From positions 186,001 through 250,000 of the forward strand of contig QHWB01000052.1 in the NCBI GenBank assembly GCA_003222395.1: DNA of 64,000 bases, read 5' to 3'. This DNA is from Acidobacteriota bacterium. Its GTDB lineage: Bacteria > Acidobacteriota > Vicinamibacteria > Vicinamibacterales > CAVVIG01. The notes beneath the pieces are model-generated. The model did no database searches, was not told the origin of the DNA, and worked only from the letters and a program-made list of their open reading frames with translations. The position numbers and the translations under genes are program-made. Shown one piece after another: positions 16,524 through 24,800 of this stretch (position 1 is the stretch's first letter; the number at the start of each line of letters is the position of its first letter).

Positions 16524-17873
16524 TCACCGATCCTGCGTCTGTGTTCTCGCCTTTGCTTTTTGACGATCGGACACGCGCTGATCGAAATCGCCCTTCTCGA
16601 GATACGTGAGGCTCACCCACGCGAAGCTCATGTCGTCGATCGAGCGCGGTCCCTGACCGACCCACGTGTTCGGATCGGGATTGGTCCTGTTGGCGCTCGT
16701 GTTGTCGTGCCACGAGATGATATGGATGATCGTGCCTTCCGGCAGCAGCGGCGCGACATCGTCGGCGTACGGATAGGTGACGCTCCAGTCGAAGTTGAAA
16801 TTGCTGACGCACGTGAGCATTTCGGTGCGCGCCGGTCCGGGCCGCGCCGAATCGGCGCGGATATCCGGATAGATGGCCTCGATGCACTGCGCCTTGCCGC
16901 GCATGTGCATGTGCGGCTGGAACGCCGAAATCAGCGCCGGCTTCGGCAGCCGGAAGTAGCCGTCGTTGCGCACGACCTGGCCGGCGGGAATATCGAGGTC
17001 GGTGACGTCGCCCATGTGCTGCGTGAACGCGACGTACTTCGGCACCTGGCGCTTCGGCATCACCGTCAGCCCGAGCTGAACGTCGACCGGCGTTTCTTCA
17101 CCGTCCGGCGTCATGTGCAGGTTGAAATTGATCCTCGATCCCGCCCTGATCAAACGTCCCGAATCGGGCGGGAAGACATCGGCGGCTTTGCCGATCGCGT
17201 ACTCGTTCAGGAAGAAGCCGGTCGGATCGTCTTCGTCCTCGATGACGTTCGTCGTGGCGTGATGAATCACTTTGTACGCGCTCATGTGGATCGGCCGCGT
17301 CTCGATCGCCGTCACGTACATGTCTTCCTTGAACCCGGGATCGATCGTCACGTCGATGAACTCATCGGGACCGTGGGCCTTCAGCATGTACGGCTTGGGC
17401 ATCTTGACGATGACGGTCGGCTGGATGTGCCACGCCTCGAGGTCGCCGAAGTTGCGCGCGGGCGGCATGTCGGCGGCGTTGCCCTGGGGCGCGCCCTGGT
17501 CGACCCACTTGACGATCGTTTGAATCTCCGCCTCGGAGAGCGACGGATCGTTCTTGTACTTCTGGATGCCGACGTGCTTGTCGATGAACCATGGCGGCAT
17601 CTCGCGGTTCGAGACTTTCGCCTTGATCGATCGCGCCCACGGCCGCGCTTCCTGATACGTCAGCAGCGACATCGGCGCCATCATGCCGGGCCGGTGACAG
17701 GTCTGGCACGAGCGCTGCAGAATCGGCGCGACGTCCCTGGTGAACGTCACCTGACGGTCGCCGGCGGCGGCCGATGAATCCTGCGCGCGCACTGCCGCCT
17801 GCGTCATCGTGGCCGCGGCAGCAACGACGACAACGCCGAGCAAGCTCGAGTTTCTTTGCCACCCGGAATTCAT
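16524..17873 (-). CDS. Cytochrome c / copper type II monooxygenase-like protein
   Basis: 449 residues from ATG 17873, with GAGGAGG seven bases upstream. Signal peptide 1-31. The haem site is C56-Q-T-C59-H60, followed by a REMPPWFIDKHVG stretch with a candidate methionine ligand. The C-terminal 300 residues carry the histidine pairs of copper type II ascorbate-dependent monooxygenases: VIHHATTNVIE, NFNLHMTPDGEE, AFQPHMHMRGKA and IISWHDNTSANR. Unlike the gene at 13475 it has no TPR tail. The two are paralogues separated by one secreted-protein gene. The protein probably acts in the periplasm; its substrate is unknown. The divergent spacing to the MBL gene at 18105 suggests back-to-back promoters. 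Confidence 0.87.
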   Translation of the reverse strand: MNSGWQRNSSLLGVVVVAAAATMTQAAVRAQDSSAAAGDRQVTFTRDVAPILQRSCQTCHRPGMMAPMSLLTYQEARPWARSIKAKVSNREMPPWFIDKHVGIQKYKNDPSLSEAEIQTIVKWVDQGAPQGNAADMPPARNFGDLEAWHIQPTVIVKMPKPYMLKAHGPDEFIDVTIDPGFKEDMYVTAIETRPIHMSAYKVIHHATTNVIEDEDDPTGFFLNEYAIGKAADVFPPDSGRLIRAGSRINFNLHMTPDGEETPVDVQLGLTVMPKRQVPKYVAFTQHMGDVTDLDIPAGQVVRNDGYFRLPKPALISAFQPHMHMRGKAQCIEAIYPDIRADSARPGPARTEMLTCVSNFNFDWSVTYPYADDVAPLLPEGTIIHIISWHDNTSANRTNPDPNTWVGQGPRSIDDMSFAWVSLTYLEKGDFDQRVSDRQKAKARTQTQDR

Positions 17874-17906
17874 CGTTCCCTCCTCGCCGTAACGGCTTCG
17901 GGCGCC

Positions 17907-17912
17907 ATTATA
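17907..17912 (-). promoter_or_regulatory. Candidate -10 box for the cytochrome/monooxygenase gene
   Basis: TATAAT reads on the minus strand, 34 bases before the start codon. No good -35 box was seen at the expected distance, so this is a weak call based on the hexamer and its position in the divergent gap. Confidence 0.4.
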
Positions 17913-18044
17913 ACCATTAGAGTCCGTTCCTCCGTGCCCTTCGTGTTCTCCGCGGTGGACCGCTCCACGGCGCGTTCGGATCTGCTGCGCCGAAACGGAG
18001 CTGATTCCAGGCGCGTCTCTGCCTTTCCGGTATTGTCTCCGCCG

Positions 18045-18050
18045 TATAAT
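18045..18050 (+). promoter_or_regulatory. Candidate -10 box for the MBL gene at 18105
   Basis: TATAAT reads on the plus strand, 54 bases before the ATG. The best upstream match to -35 (TTTCCG) is poor. With the minus-strand TATAAT at 17907 it makes a plausible divergent promoter pair. Confidence 0.4.
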
Positions 18051-18104
18051 CCAGCACGCTCGTTCCGGATCCATTTCCTTCTTCCTGCGACAGGCGGTGA
18101 GGCC

Positions 18105-19073
18105 ATGAGACGGTGGACGACGCTCGGTGTTCTGGTGGCGATCGCCGCGCTGACGATCGCGGTCGTCGGCGCGCAGCAGAGCCCCATCGACATCCGGCTG
18201 GAAAAGGTCAGGGACAACCTCTTCATCGTCACCGGCGGCCGCGCGAGCCCGACCGAGGGCGGCGTCAGCGGCGTGACGACGGTGTTCGTTGCCGAAGGCG
18301 GCGTCGTCCTGATCGACACGAAGTATCCCGGGTTCGGCAACACGATCCTCGCGCAGGTCAAATCGGTGACCAGCAGGCCGGTGACGACGATCATCAACAC
18401 GCACACGCACGGCGATCATACCGGCAGCAACGGCGAGTTCCCGCGCACCGTGGAGTTCGTGGCGCACGAAAACACCCGGACGAACATGGCTCGCATGAGT
18501 CAATTCCAGGGCGACAACGCCGCGTTCCTTCCAAAGCGCACGTTCAAGGATCGGCTTTCGCTCCTCGGAGGCAACGACCGGATCGAGCTGTACTACTTCG
18601 GCCGCGGTCATACCGACGGCGACACCGTGATCGTGTTCCCGGCGCTGCGGTCGGCGGTCATGGGCGATCTGTTCGCGCGGAAATGGGCGCCGCTCGTCGA
18701 CGCGAACAACGGCGGCAGCGCCCTCGCGTACCCGCAAACGCTTGCGAAAGCCCTGGCGACGATCAAGGACGTGGACACGGTGATCACCGGGCATAGCACG
18801 ACGCAGCACGGGTCAGGCCGCGACGTGACGTTCGTCCGTTCGAATCCGATGATGAAGTGGCCCGACCTCCAGGAGTACGCGGAGTTCACCCGAACGTTCG
18901 TCGCGGCGGCAGAAGCCGCTCAGAAGGCGGGCAGGAACGCGGACGAAGCCGCGCGCAACCTGCGGCTGCCGGACAAGTACAAGGACTACGACATGGCGAA
19001 CGCGAAGGCCGACGTGCAGAGGGTGTACGAGGAGCTGAGCGCGTCACGGTCCAGGAGCAAGTTGCAGAATTAA
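18105..19073 (+). CDS. Secreted MBL-fold metallo-hydrolase
   Basis: 322 residues from ATG 18105 (MRRWTTLGVLVAIAALTIAV). This start is chosen because it opens on a signal peptide; the upstream open frame has none. The zinc motif is H100-T-H102-G-D104-H105, followed by RGHTDGD and VITGHST with further ligand histidines. Relatives are annotated as cyclase or Zn-dependent hydrolases of the MBL superfamily, mostly with unknown substrate. The protein lacks the GHGHSDH spacing of the B3-like enzyme at 1403. An amidohydrolase remnant begins right at its stop codon, showing that the downstream DNA was rearranged. Confidence 0.85.
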   Translation: MRRWTTLGVLVAIAALTIAVVGAQQSPIDIRLEKVRDNLFIVTGGRASPTEGGVSGVTTVFVAEGGVVLIDTKYPGFGNTILAQVKSVTSRPVTTIINTHTHGDHTGSNGEFPRTVEFVAHENTRTNMARMSQFQGDNAAFLPKRTFKDRLSLLGGNDRIELYYFGRGHTDGDTVIVFPALRSAVMGDLFARKWAPLVDANNGGSALAYPQTLAKALATIKDVDTVITGHSTTQHGSGRDVTFVRSNPMMKWPDLQEYAEFTRTFVAAAEAAQKAGRNADEAARNLRLPDKYKDYDMANAKADVQRVYEELSASRSRSKLQN

Positions 19074-19395
19074 AGCTATCCAGCGCGGGTGGCTGGGCAG
19101 CGACACCGCCGGCGACGGCAATCGCTGGATCGGGATGATGACGCTGCTCGAGCTCGACAACATGGCGTCCGCCGGCTTCACGCTGATGGAGACGATTGTC
19201 GCGGCGACGCGCGAATCGGCAAGAGTTCTGCGTCTCGATCGGCTCGGGATGGTTGCCGCCGGCAAGAGCGCCGACTTCATCGTCCTCGACGCCAACCCGC
19301 TCGAGAAGATCTCGAACGTGCGCCGGATCGACAAGGTCTATCTTTGCGGAAAGGAAGTGGACCGCGCCGGTCTGCGCGCCAAATGGAAGGATTAG
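19072..19395 (+). pseudogene. Amidohydrolase C-terminal remnant
   Basis: The frame reads LGSDTAGDGNRWIGMMTLLE, then VAATRESARVLRLDRLGMVA, AGKSADFIVLDANPL and ISNVRRIDKVYLCGKEV. This is the last third of an imidazolonepropionase-like amidohydrolase, including the conserved SDT aspartate and the C-terminal beta-sandwich. There is no metal-binding N-terminal part. The preceding frame runs into the end of the MBL gene at 19073 without a start or ribosome-binding site. The gene was cut by a deletion at this border. A short internal ATG at 19135 could in theory start a fragment, but it would lack any active site. Confidence 0.8.
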
Positions 19396-19601
19396 AACTG
19401 CGCTGCGTGAACGGGACGCCAGCCGTCCGTCAAGAGCGCGCGCGGGATCTGGTGAATGTGATCGAGTAACTCGCGCGGCGTCTCAACGCTCTGAATCGAA
19501 GCCGTTCCATCGGCCCGCTGCACACAGAGCTCATACAGCGCGCCCGATCGCCGCACTTCCCACGTCAGTCGCTCGTCTCCCCGCGAAAAGAACCATGTCA
19601 T
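19392..19601 (-). CDS. Small hypothetical protein
   Basis: 69 residues starting MTWFFSRGDERLTWEVRRSG. It has a balanced composition, unlike the arginine-rich shadow frames nearby. The sequence ALYELCVQRADGTASIQSVE followed by LLDHIHQIPRALLTDGWRP reads as a small beta-alpha domain. It contains no known motif and is cytoplasmic by appearance. It ends four bases inside the amidohydrolase remnant in convergent orientation. Confidence 0.55.
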   Translation of the reverse strand: MTWFFSRGDERLTWEVRRSGALYELCVQRADGTASIQSVETPRELLDHIHQIPRALLTDGWRPVHAAQF

Positions 19602-19803
19602 GGCAGCAGGGAGAGCAACCTCTCTGCCAGCCCGGCCCCGCAGAAATACGGCGTGATTTCGAGGCTCTCACGCCAATGGTCGAACGGACGGTGTGCGGGC
19701 TTGTCGTGTGCGCACACCGGCCGCCGCACACCTTCCTGACGGAGGCTGCGCCTGATGGATGCGGCCGACAGGTGCGCGGAGCCCAGGGCCGGGAGGGCTC
19801 GAC

Positions 19804-19986
19804 TCAGAGCGAACGCGCCCGGCGGGCGAGATAGAGCATCGCCGCGCCGACCAGCAGGAGGACGAAGCCCCACCAGAGGTTCACATTGATTCCCAGGACG
19901 CGCGTGCCCTGGATCGCGCCCGTGGCGATCAGGATCACGCCGTAAAACGAGAGCAGCAGTCCGAGCGGCAGCCGAAGGTCAGTCAC
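19804..19986 (-). CDS. Small two-helix membrane protein
   Basis: About 60 residues from GTG 19986 (VTDLRLPLGLLLSFYGVILI); two other in-frame GTG codons lie at 19995 and 20013, the last one inside a repeat. Two transmembrane helices are clear: LPLGLLLSFYGVILIATGAI and GINVNLWWGFVLLLVGAAML, with a positive C-terminal tail. It lies 89 bases downstream of the sodium:solute symporter on the same strand. Small membrane proteins of this kind beside symporter genes could be accessory subunits, but that is inference. Confidence 0.6.
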   Translation of the reverse strand: MTDLRLPLGLLLSFYGVILIATGAIQGTRVLGINVNLWWGFVLLLVGAAMLYLARRARSL

Positions 19987-20001
19987 TTTTTCCACTTTGT
20001 C

Positions 20002-20064
20002 GCGGGGCCCCACCCCCGCGACCTGTGCCTTCGCGGCTTACGCCGCTCGGCATTGTTGCGGCGT
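20002..20064. repeat. GGGGCCCC-family extragenic palindrome, third copy
   Basis: The exact 18-mer GCGGGGCCCCACCCCCGC (20002-20019) is followed by CGCTCGG and CATTGTT, as in the cluster at 4549-4617. A GCCGC/GCGGC hairpin surrounds the CATTGTT word. It lies between the symporter end and the start of the small membrane protein. In both loci the repeat abuts the start region of a minus-strand membrane-anchored protein. Confidence 0.7.
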
Positions 20065-20075
20065 TATCGCACGTT

Positions 20076-21746
20076 TCACCAGAACAGAAGATTCAGCGCT
20101 ACCGTGAGCACCGAGACGACGAGGCCGAGCGCGGCGGGACGCTTGTACCACACGAGTCGATCGTCGGCGATTCGCGGCGTCAGACTGTACACGAGTCCCG
20201 CCAACTCGCCCGACGGCCGCGGCCGCGTGATCACGCTGACGGCGATGGTGACGATGAAGCACGATGTCCAGGCCCAGATGGCGCCCCAGAAATTCTGCGC
20301 CATGTCGGACGGATAGGTGTGCAGCACCGCGACCTTGCCGACGAGCGACGATGCGGCGGCGACGGCGGTGACCTCGTAGTGCAGCGCCGCGGCGAGCGTG
20401 CCGGCGATGAGGCCGGAGAACGCGCCGTGACCCGTCGTGCGCCGCCAGAACATGCCGAGCAGGAACGTCGCGAACAGCGGCGCGTTGACGAAGCTGAACA
20501 CGAGCTGCAGCATGTCCATGATGTTGTTGAAGCGCATCGCGACGTACGCCGTCGCCACGCTGATCGCGACGCCGACGACCGTCGTCGCACGTCCCACCCA
20601 CAGGTAGTGCGCATCGGTCGCGCGTGGAACGAGATACGACTGGTAGATGTCGTACGTCCAGACCGTGTTGAACGCGGTCACGTTGCCCGCCATCCCGGAC
20701 ATGAAGCTCGCGAGCAGCGCCGTGATGCCGAGGCCGAGCAGCCCTGACGGATAGTAGCGTCCGATCATCATCGGCAGCGCCATGTTGTAGTCGTACCCGC
20801 CGCCGGGATTCTGCTGCAGGATCGGCGCCGCGCCGGGATTGGGCTGCAGCGTCAGGCCGAGCGCGAGGATGCCGGGGAGGATCACGATGAAGGGAAACAG
20901 CATCTTCGGCACGGCGGCGATGAGCGGCGTTCGCCGCGCGGCGTTCATCGAGTCGGCGGCCATCGCGCGCTGCACGACGAGGAAGTCGGTGCACCAGTAG
21001 CCGAACGACAGCACGAACCCGAGACCCATCACCATCCCGAACCACTCGATGCCCATCGGATTCGCCTGCGCGCTCCCGATGTACTGCCACGACCGCAGGT
21101 ACGTATCGGGCACGCGCGAGGCGAGGCCGCTCCATCCGCCGATGTCGCGCAGTCCCAGCCACACGAGCGGAACGAACCCGAACACGATGAGGAAGAATTG
21201 AACGACCTCGTTGTAGATGGCGCTCCGCAGGCCGCCGAGCGCGATGTAGCCGAGGACGACCACCGCCGAGACGACGATGCTCGCGTGAATGTTCCATCCG
21301 AGGAGCAGCCGCAGCAGCGCGCCCATCGCGTACATGCTGATGCCCGAGGAGAACACGGTCATCGTGGCGAAGGTCAGCGCATTGAACGCGCGCGTCTTCT
21401 CGTCGAACCGCAGCTTCAGGTATTCGGGGACGCTTCGCGCGCGCGAGCCGTAGTAGAAGGGCATCATGAAGATGCCGACGAACACCATCGCCGGGATCGC
21501 GCCGACCCAATAGAAATGACTCGTGAGCATCCCGTACTTCGCGCCGCTCGCCGCCATGCCGATCATTTCCTGCGCGCCGAGATTGGCCGACAGGAACGCG
21601 AGGCCGGCCACCCACGCCGGAATGGAGCGTCCGGCGAGAAAGAAATCGCTGCTGTGCGCGACGCGTTCCTTCAGCAGCACGCCAATCCCCAGGACGAACA
21701 CGACGTACGACGCGATGATCAGCAGGTCGGTCGGAGTGAGATGCAT
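20076..21746 (-). CDS. Sodium:solute symporter family protein
   Basis: 556 residues from ATG 21746 (MHLTPTDLLIIASYVVFVLG), the first ATG before a first membrane helix. The sequence has about 13-14 hydrophobic segments. DFFLAGRSIPAWVAGLAFLS and ANLGAQEMIGMAASGAKYG are the family's sodium- and substrate-site helices (TM1-TM2), and VPEYLKLRFDEKTR follows. The IALGGLRSAIYNEVVQFFLI segment matches the SSS signature. These carriers drive uptake of sugars, organic acids or vitamins with sodium; the substrate here is not evident. The SGLT-type features (long N-terminal half, W-rich C-terminal helix) favour a sugar or related compound. The small membrane gene downstream may belong to the same transcript. 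Confidence 0.9.
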   Translation of the reverse strand: MHLTPTDLLIIASYVVFVLGIGVLLKERVAHSSDFFLAGRSIPAWVAGLAFLSANLGAQEMIGMAASGAKYGMLTSHFYWVGAIPAMVFVGIFMMPFYYGSRARSVPEYLKLRFDEKTRAFNALTFATMTVFSSGISMYAMGALLRLLLGWNIHASIVVSAVVVLGYIALGGLRSAIYNEVVQFFLIVFGFVPLVWLGLRDIGGWSGLASRVPDTYLRSWQYIGSAQANPMGIEWFGMVMGLGFVLSFGYWCTDFLVVQRAMAADSMNAARRTPLIAAVPKMLFPFIVILPGILALGLTLQPNPGAAPILQQNPGGGYDYNMALPMMIGRYYPSGLLGLGITALLASFMSGMAGNVTAFNTVWTYDIYQSYLVPRATDAHYLWVGRATTVVGVAISVATAYVAMRFNNIMDMLQLVFSFVNAPLFATFLLGMFWRRTTGHGAFSGLIAGTLAAALHYEVTAVAAASSLVGKVAVLHTYPSDMAQNFWGAIWAWTSCFIVTIAVSVITRPRPSGELAGLVYSLTPRIADDRLVWYKRPAALGLVVSVLTVALNLLFW

Positions 21747-21843
21747 AGGTGTTCCGCCGCGATCGAACGGATCGCGGCGTCGAAGGCGGAGGGTATCGTA
21801 CTTTTCGTGAGTTTCGTCGACAGCGTGATGGTCCGAGCGTCGC

Positions 21844-24267
21844 TTACCCGTCCCGCAGAACAATCCCCGGCTGCAGGCCGGTCGCTCGCGCCGCCGGCGC
21901 CAGACACGCCAGCAGCGCAACCGTCAGCATCACCGCGCAGACGCCCGCGAGCGCGACGGGATCGTTCGAGCCGACGCCGAACAGCAGGCTGGAGGTCAGC
22001 CGCGTCAGGACCAGCGCCGAGACGAGGCCGATGCCGACACCGCTCGCCACGACCGTCATCCCCTGCACGACGATCAGGCGCAGCACCTGGAGGCGGCTGC
22101 CGCCGAGCGCCAGGCGAATGCCGATTTCCTTCGTGTGCTGCTGCACGTAGTACGCCATGACGCCGTAGATGCCGATCATCGACAGCGCGAGCGCGACGAT
22201 CGCGAGGCTTCCGATGAGAAACGACAGCGACCGCGGCTTCTCGAGCGCGCGTCCGACGAGGTCGTCGATCGTCGCGACGCTCGACAACGGAAGGTCGGGA
22301 TCGATGGCGCGAACGGCTTGGCGAACAGCCGTCACGACCGACGAAGGATCGACACTCGTCCGGACGATCAGATTCCGCAATAACCGTTGCGGCGCCATCG
22401 GCTGATAGACCGTGCCTTCGTCGGGTTTGTCGAGGCCGGCATATTTCACTTCGCTGACGACGCCGACGACGGTCGTCCACGGACACGTCGTGCATCCGCC
22501 CTGCCTGATGCGGCGGCCGACCGCGCTGGCGCTCGGGAAGAATCGCCTGGCCCACGCGCGGTCGACGACGATCGCGAGAAGGTTGGTCGCCTGCGCGTCG
22601 CGCTCGTCGAGCAGACGTCCTTCGAGGAGTGGAAGGCCGAGGACATGGAAGTAATCCGGGCTGACGGCGACCCACGGCGTGACCGGCTGCGACTGACCCG
22701 GCGGCGTCGGCGCATCTTCCAAATCGAAGTTGTTGAAGTTGTTGACGTCGCTCGGCGGCCGTCCGTCGGCGAACGCCACGCCGGCGACGCCCGGAATCGA
22801 AGCGACGCGGCGATGGAGATCGTCCCAGAAGGCCGCGATTCGTCCGGCCTCCGAGTACTGAGTAGAAGGCAACAGGATCAAACCGGTGAGGACGTTCCGC
22901 GTGTCGAAGCCGAGGTCGACGCGCCTGAGCTGATTCAGGCTGACGATCAGCAGCGCCGCCATGACGAGCAGCGGCGTGGCAATCGCGAATTGGGTCGATA
23001 CGAGTACCCGCCGCAGGCGACGCACGCCGACGCTGCCGGTCGACGTCCGACCCTCGGCTCGCAGCGAATCTTCCACCGGCGCACCGGCGCCATGAACGGC
23101 GGGCACGAGTCCGAACAGCAGCGCGCTCGATGTCGTGAGAAATGCGAGCAGCCAGAGCGCCGTCGAGTCGAGGGCAATTTCCTGCGTCCGCGGAAAGGAC
23201 GCCGCGCCGAGATTCCGCAGCAGGTCGACTCCGGACCAGGCGATCGCGATGCCGAGGATGGCGGCGCCGCACGCGAGCAGGACGCTCTCCGCCAGCAGAT
23301 GGCGGACGACGCGTCCGCGAGAGGCGCCAAGCGCCGCACGGACCGCGAGTTCGCGGCGCCGGCTCGCGACGCGTGCGATGAGCAGATTCGACGCGTTCGC
23401 GCACGCGATCAGCCAGACGAGCGCTACCGCCGCCAGCGCGAGCCCCGCGGTGGTCCGCACGTCGCCGACAACATGCTGCTTCAGCTCCATCATGCTCCAC
23501 GTCGCACGATCGTCCTGGTACGACGCGCGCCAGATCGGAAACAGCCGGCGGTTGATGCTTCGCAGTTCCGCGCCCGCGGCCGCTCGATCGGCGCCGCCCC
23601 GCAGGCGTCCGAGCGCGGTGATGAAGAATGGTCCCTTGCGCGCCGGCGTCTGCCATCGAGCGGCGACGAAGAAGTCCTGCCCCTGCTCGAGCGGTCCCAC
23701 CGTCTGCGAAAGAACGCCGGCGAGCGTGTAATCCTCACCGTCGAACCGAACGGGTCTGCCGATCGCGTCGGCACGTCCGCCGAACCGCCGCTGCCAGAAG
23801 TCGTGGCTCACGACAACGACGCGCTGACTGCCCGGACGGCCGTCCTCATCGGTCAACGCGCGGCCGAGTGCGGGCCGGATTCCGAGCAGCGTGAAGTAAT
23901 CGGCCGAGACGTCACGTCCCCGCACGCGTTCGGCGACGGTGCCGTCGGTGAAGGTCATCCCGCGACTGGCGTACCCGGCAATCCGCTCGAACTCGGTCTG
24001 CTGTTCCTTCAGCGCGAGATAGTCGACTACCGAAAACGGAAACTTGTTCGGCGGAGCGTCGGTGTAGATGCGCACCAGTCGGCCGGGGTCCGCGTACGGC
24101 AGCGGCCGAAGGAGCACCGTATCGACTGCGCTGAACACGGTCGTCGTCGCGCCGATGCCGAGTCCGACCGTTGCGACGATGACCGTCGTCATGATCGGAG
24201 CACGGACCACGCCTCGCAGGCAGACCCGGAGATCGTGCGCGAGATCGTCGAGCATCGAGGCTGGCAT
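21844..24267 (-). CDS. ADOP-type ABC transporter permease (MacB/FtsX-like duplicate)
   Basis: 807 residues, complete. An N-terminal LAHDLRVCLRGVVRAPIMTT precedes TM1. The long periplasmic MacB-type domain holds YFTLLGIRPALGRALTDED. The first FtsX block is around WLIACANASNLLIARVASRR/RELAVRAALGASRGRV. A second periplasmic domain (DYFHVLGLPLLEGRLLDERD) and a second FtsX block (TKEIGIRLALGGSRLQVLRL) follow, ending DPVALAGVCAVMLT...LRDG. These acidobacterial permeases are thought to move peptides or lipids with a separate ATPase; none is adjacent. A heavily deleted second ADOP gene lies just upstream, so this was once a tandem pair. Confidence 0.9.
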   Translation of the reverse strand: MPASMLDDLAHDLRVCLRGVVRAPIMTTVIVATVGLGIGATTTVFSAVDTVLLRPLPYADPGRLVRIYTDAPPNKFPFSVVDYLALKEQQTEFERIAGYASRGMTFTDGTVAERVRGRDVSADYFTLLGIRPALGRALTDEDGRPGSQRVVVVSHDFWQRRFGGRADAIGRPVRFDGEDYTLAGVLSQTVGPLEQGQDFFVAARWQTPARKGPFFITALGRLRGGADRAAAGAELRSINRRLFPIWRASYQDDRATWSMMELKQHVVGDVRTTAGLALAAVALVWLIACANASNLLIARVASRRRELAVRAALGASRGRVVRHLLAESVLLACGAAILGIAIAWSGVDLLRNLGAASFPRTQEIALDSTALWLLAFLTTSSALLFGLVPAVHGAGAPVEDSLRAEGRTSTGSVGVRRLRRVLVSTQFAIATPLLVMAALLIVSLNQLRRVDLGFDTRNVLTGLILLPSTQYSEAGRIAAFWDDLHRRVASIPGVAGVAFADGRPPSDVNNFNNFDLEDAPTPPGQSQPVTPWVAVSPDYFHVLGLPLLEGRLLDERDAQATNLLAIVVDRAWARRFFPSASAVGRRIRQGGCTTCPWTTVVGVVSEVKYAGLDKPDEGTVYQPMAPQRLLRNLIVRTSVDPSSVVTAVRQAVRAIDPDLPLSSVATIDDLVGRALEKPRSLSFLIGSLAIVALALSMIGIYGVMAYYVQQHTKEIGIRLALGGSRLQVLRLIVVQGMTVVASGVGIGLVSALVLTRLTSSLLFGVGSNDPVALAGVCAVMLTVALLACLAPAARATGLQPGIVLRDG

Positions 24268-24322
24268 GTTTCGCTTGGACGGCGTGGCGATGGATACGGT
24301 TGGCTGACCTGAATTCAGCGCA

Positions 24323-24795
24323 CTATTCCTCGCGCAGCGCGACGATCGGGTCCACCCGCAAGGCTCGTCTCGCGGGAACCGAGCAGGCGGCCAGCGCCAC
24401 GAGCGAAAGGAGGGCCGCGACGCCCATCCCTTCCTTCACGACGAGCCGCACCACGCCGTCGGCGCGGGCGCCGAGCGCGATGCGCCGAGCGCCGTACGCA
24501 CCGCAATCTCTTTCTGCCGCGCTGTCGCGCGCGCGAGCAGCAGGTTGGCGATGTTCGCGCAGGCGATGAGCAGCACGAAGCCGACCGCCGCCAGCAGAAC
24601 GAGGAGCGCTGTCTCGAGCTGCGGCGTGACGAAGGTCTCGAAGAACGTCAGGAGATGAATGCCCCAGTCGCGCATCTCGCGATACGTGCGCGCCATCCCG
24701 GCCGCGATCGTGTCGCATTCGGCTTGCGCCTGCTGAAGGGTCACGCCGGGCTTCAGCCGTCCGGCGACGAAGATGCTGCTGAAAAGCTGAGCCTT
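24323..24795 (-). pseudogene. ADOP permease remnant with two internal deletions
   Basis: The frame starts FVAGRLKPGVTLQQAQAECD, runs through the first FtsX block (LIACANIANLLLARATARQK, EIAVRTALGAS) and then shifts frame. The next readable stretch, ALGARADGVVRLVVKEGMGV, belongs to the second FtsX block. It jumps again to ALLSLVALAACSVPARRALR and ends DPIVALREE. An intact protein has about 800 residues; about 150 remain. At the first junction GCGCTCGGCGC is repeated twice within 25 bases, the expected scar of a deletion between the duplicated halves. The 5' part is cut at the end of the binding-protein frame at 24801. Confidence 0.82.
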
Positions 24796-24800
24796 CCCGA

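Noticed and set aside
19602-19803. Possible short genes between the two small minus-strand genes
   Set aside because: All frames are short and arginine- or proline-rich, with no credible start or motif.
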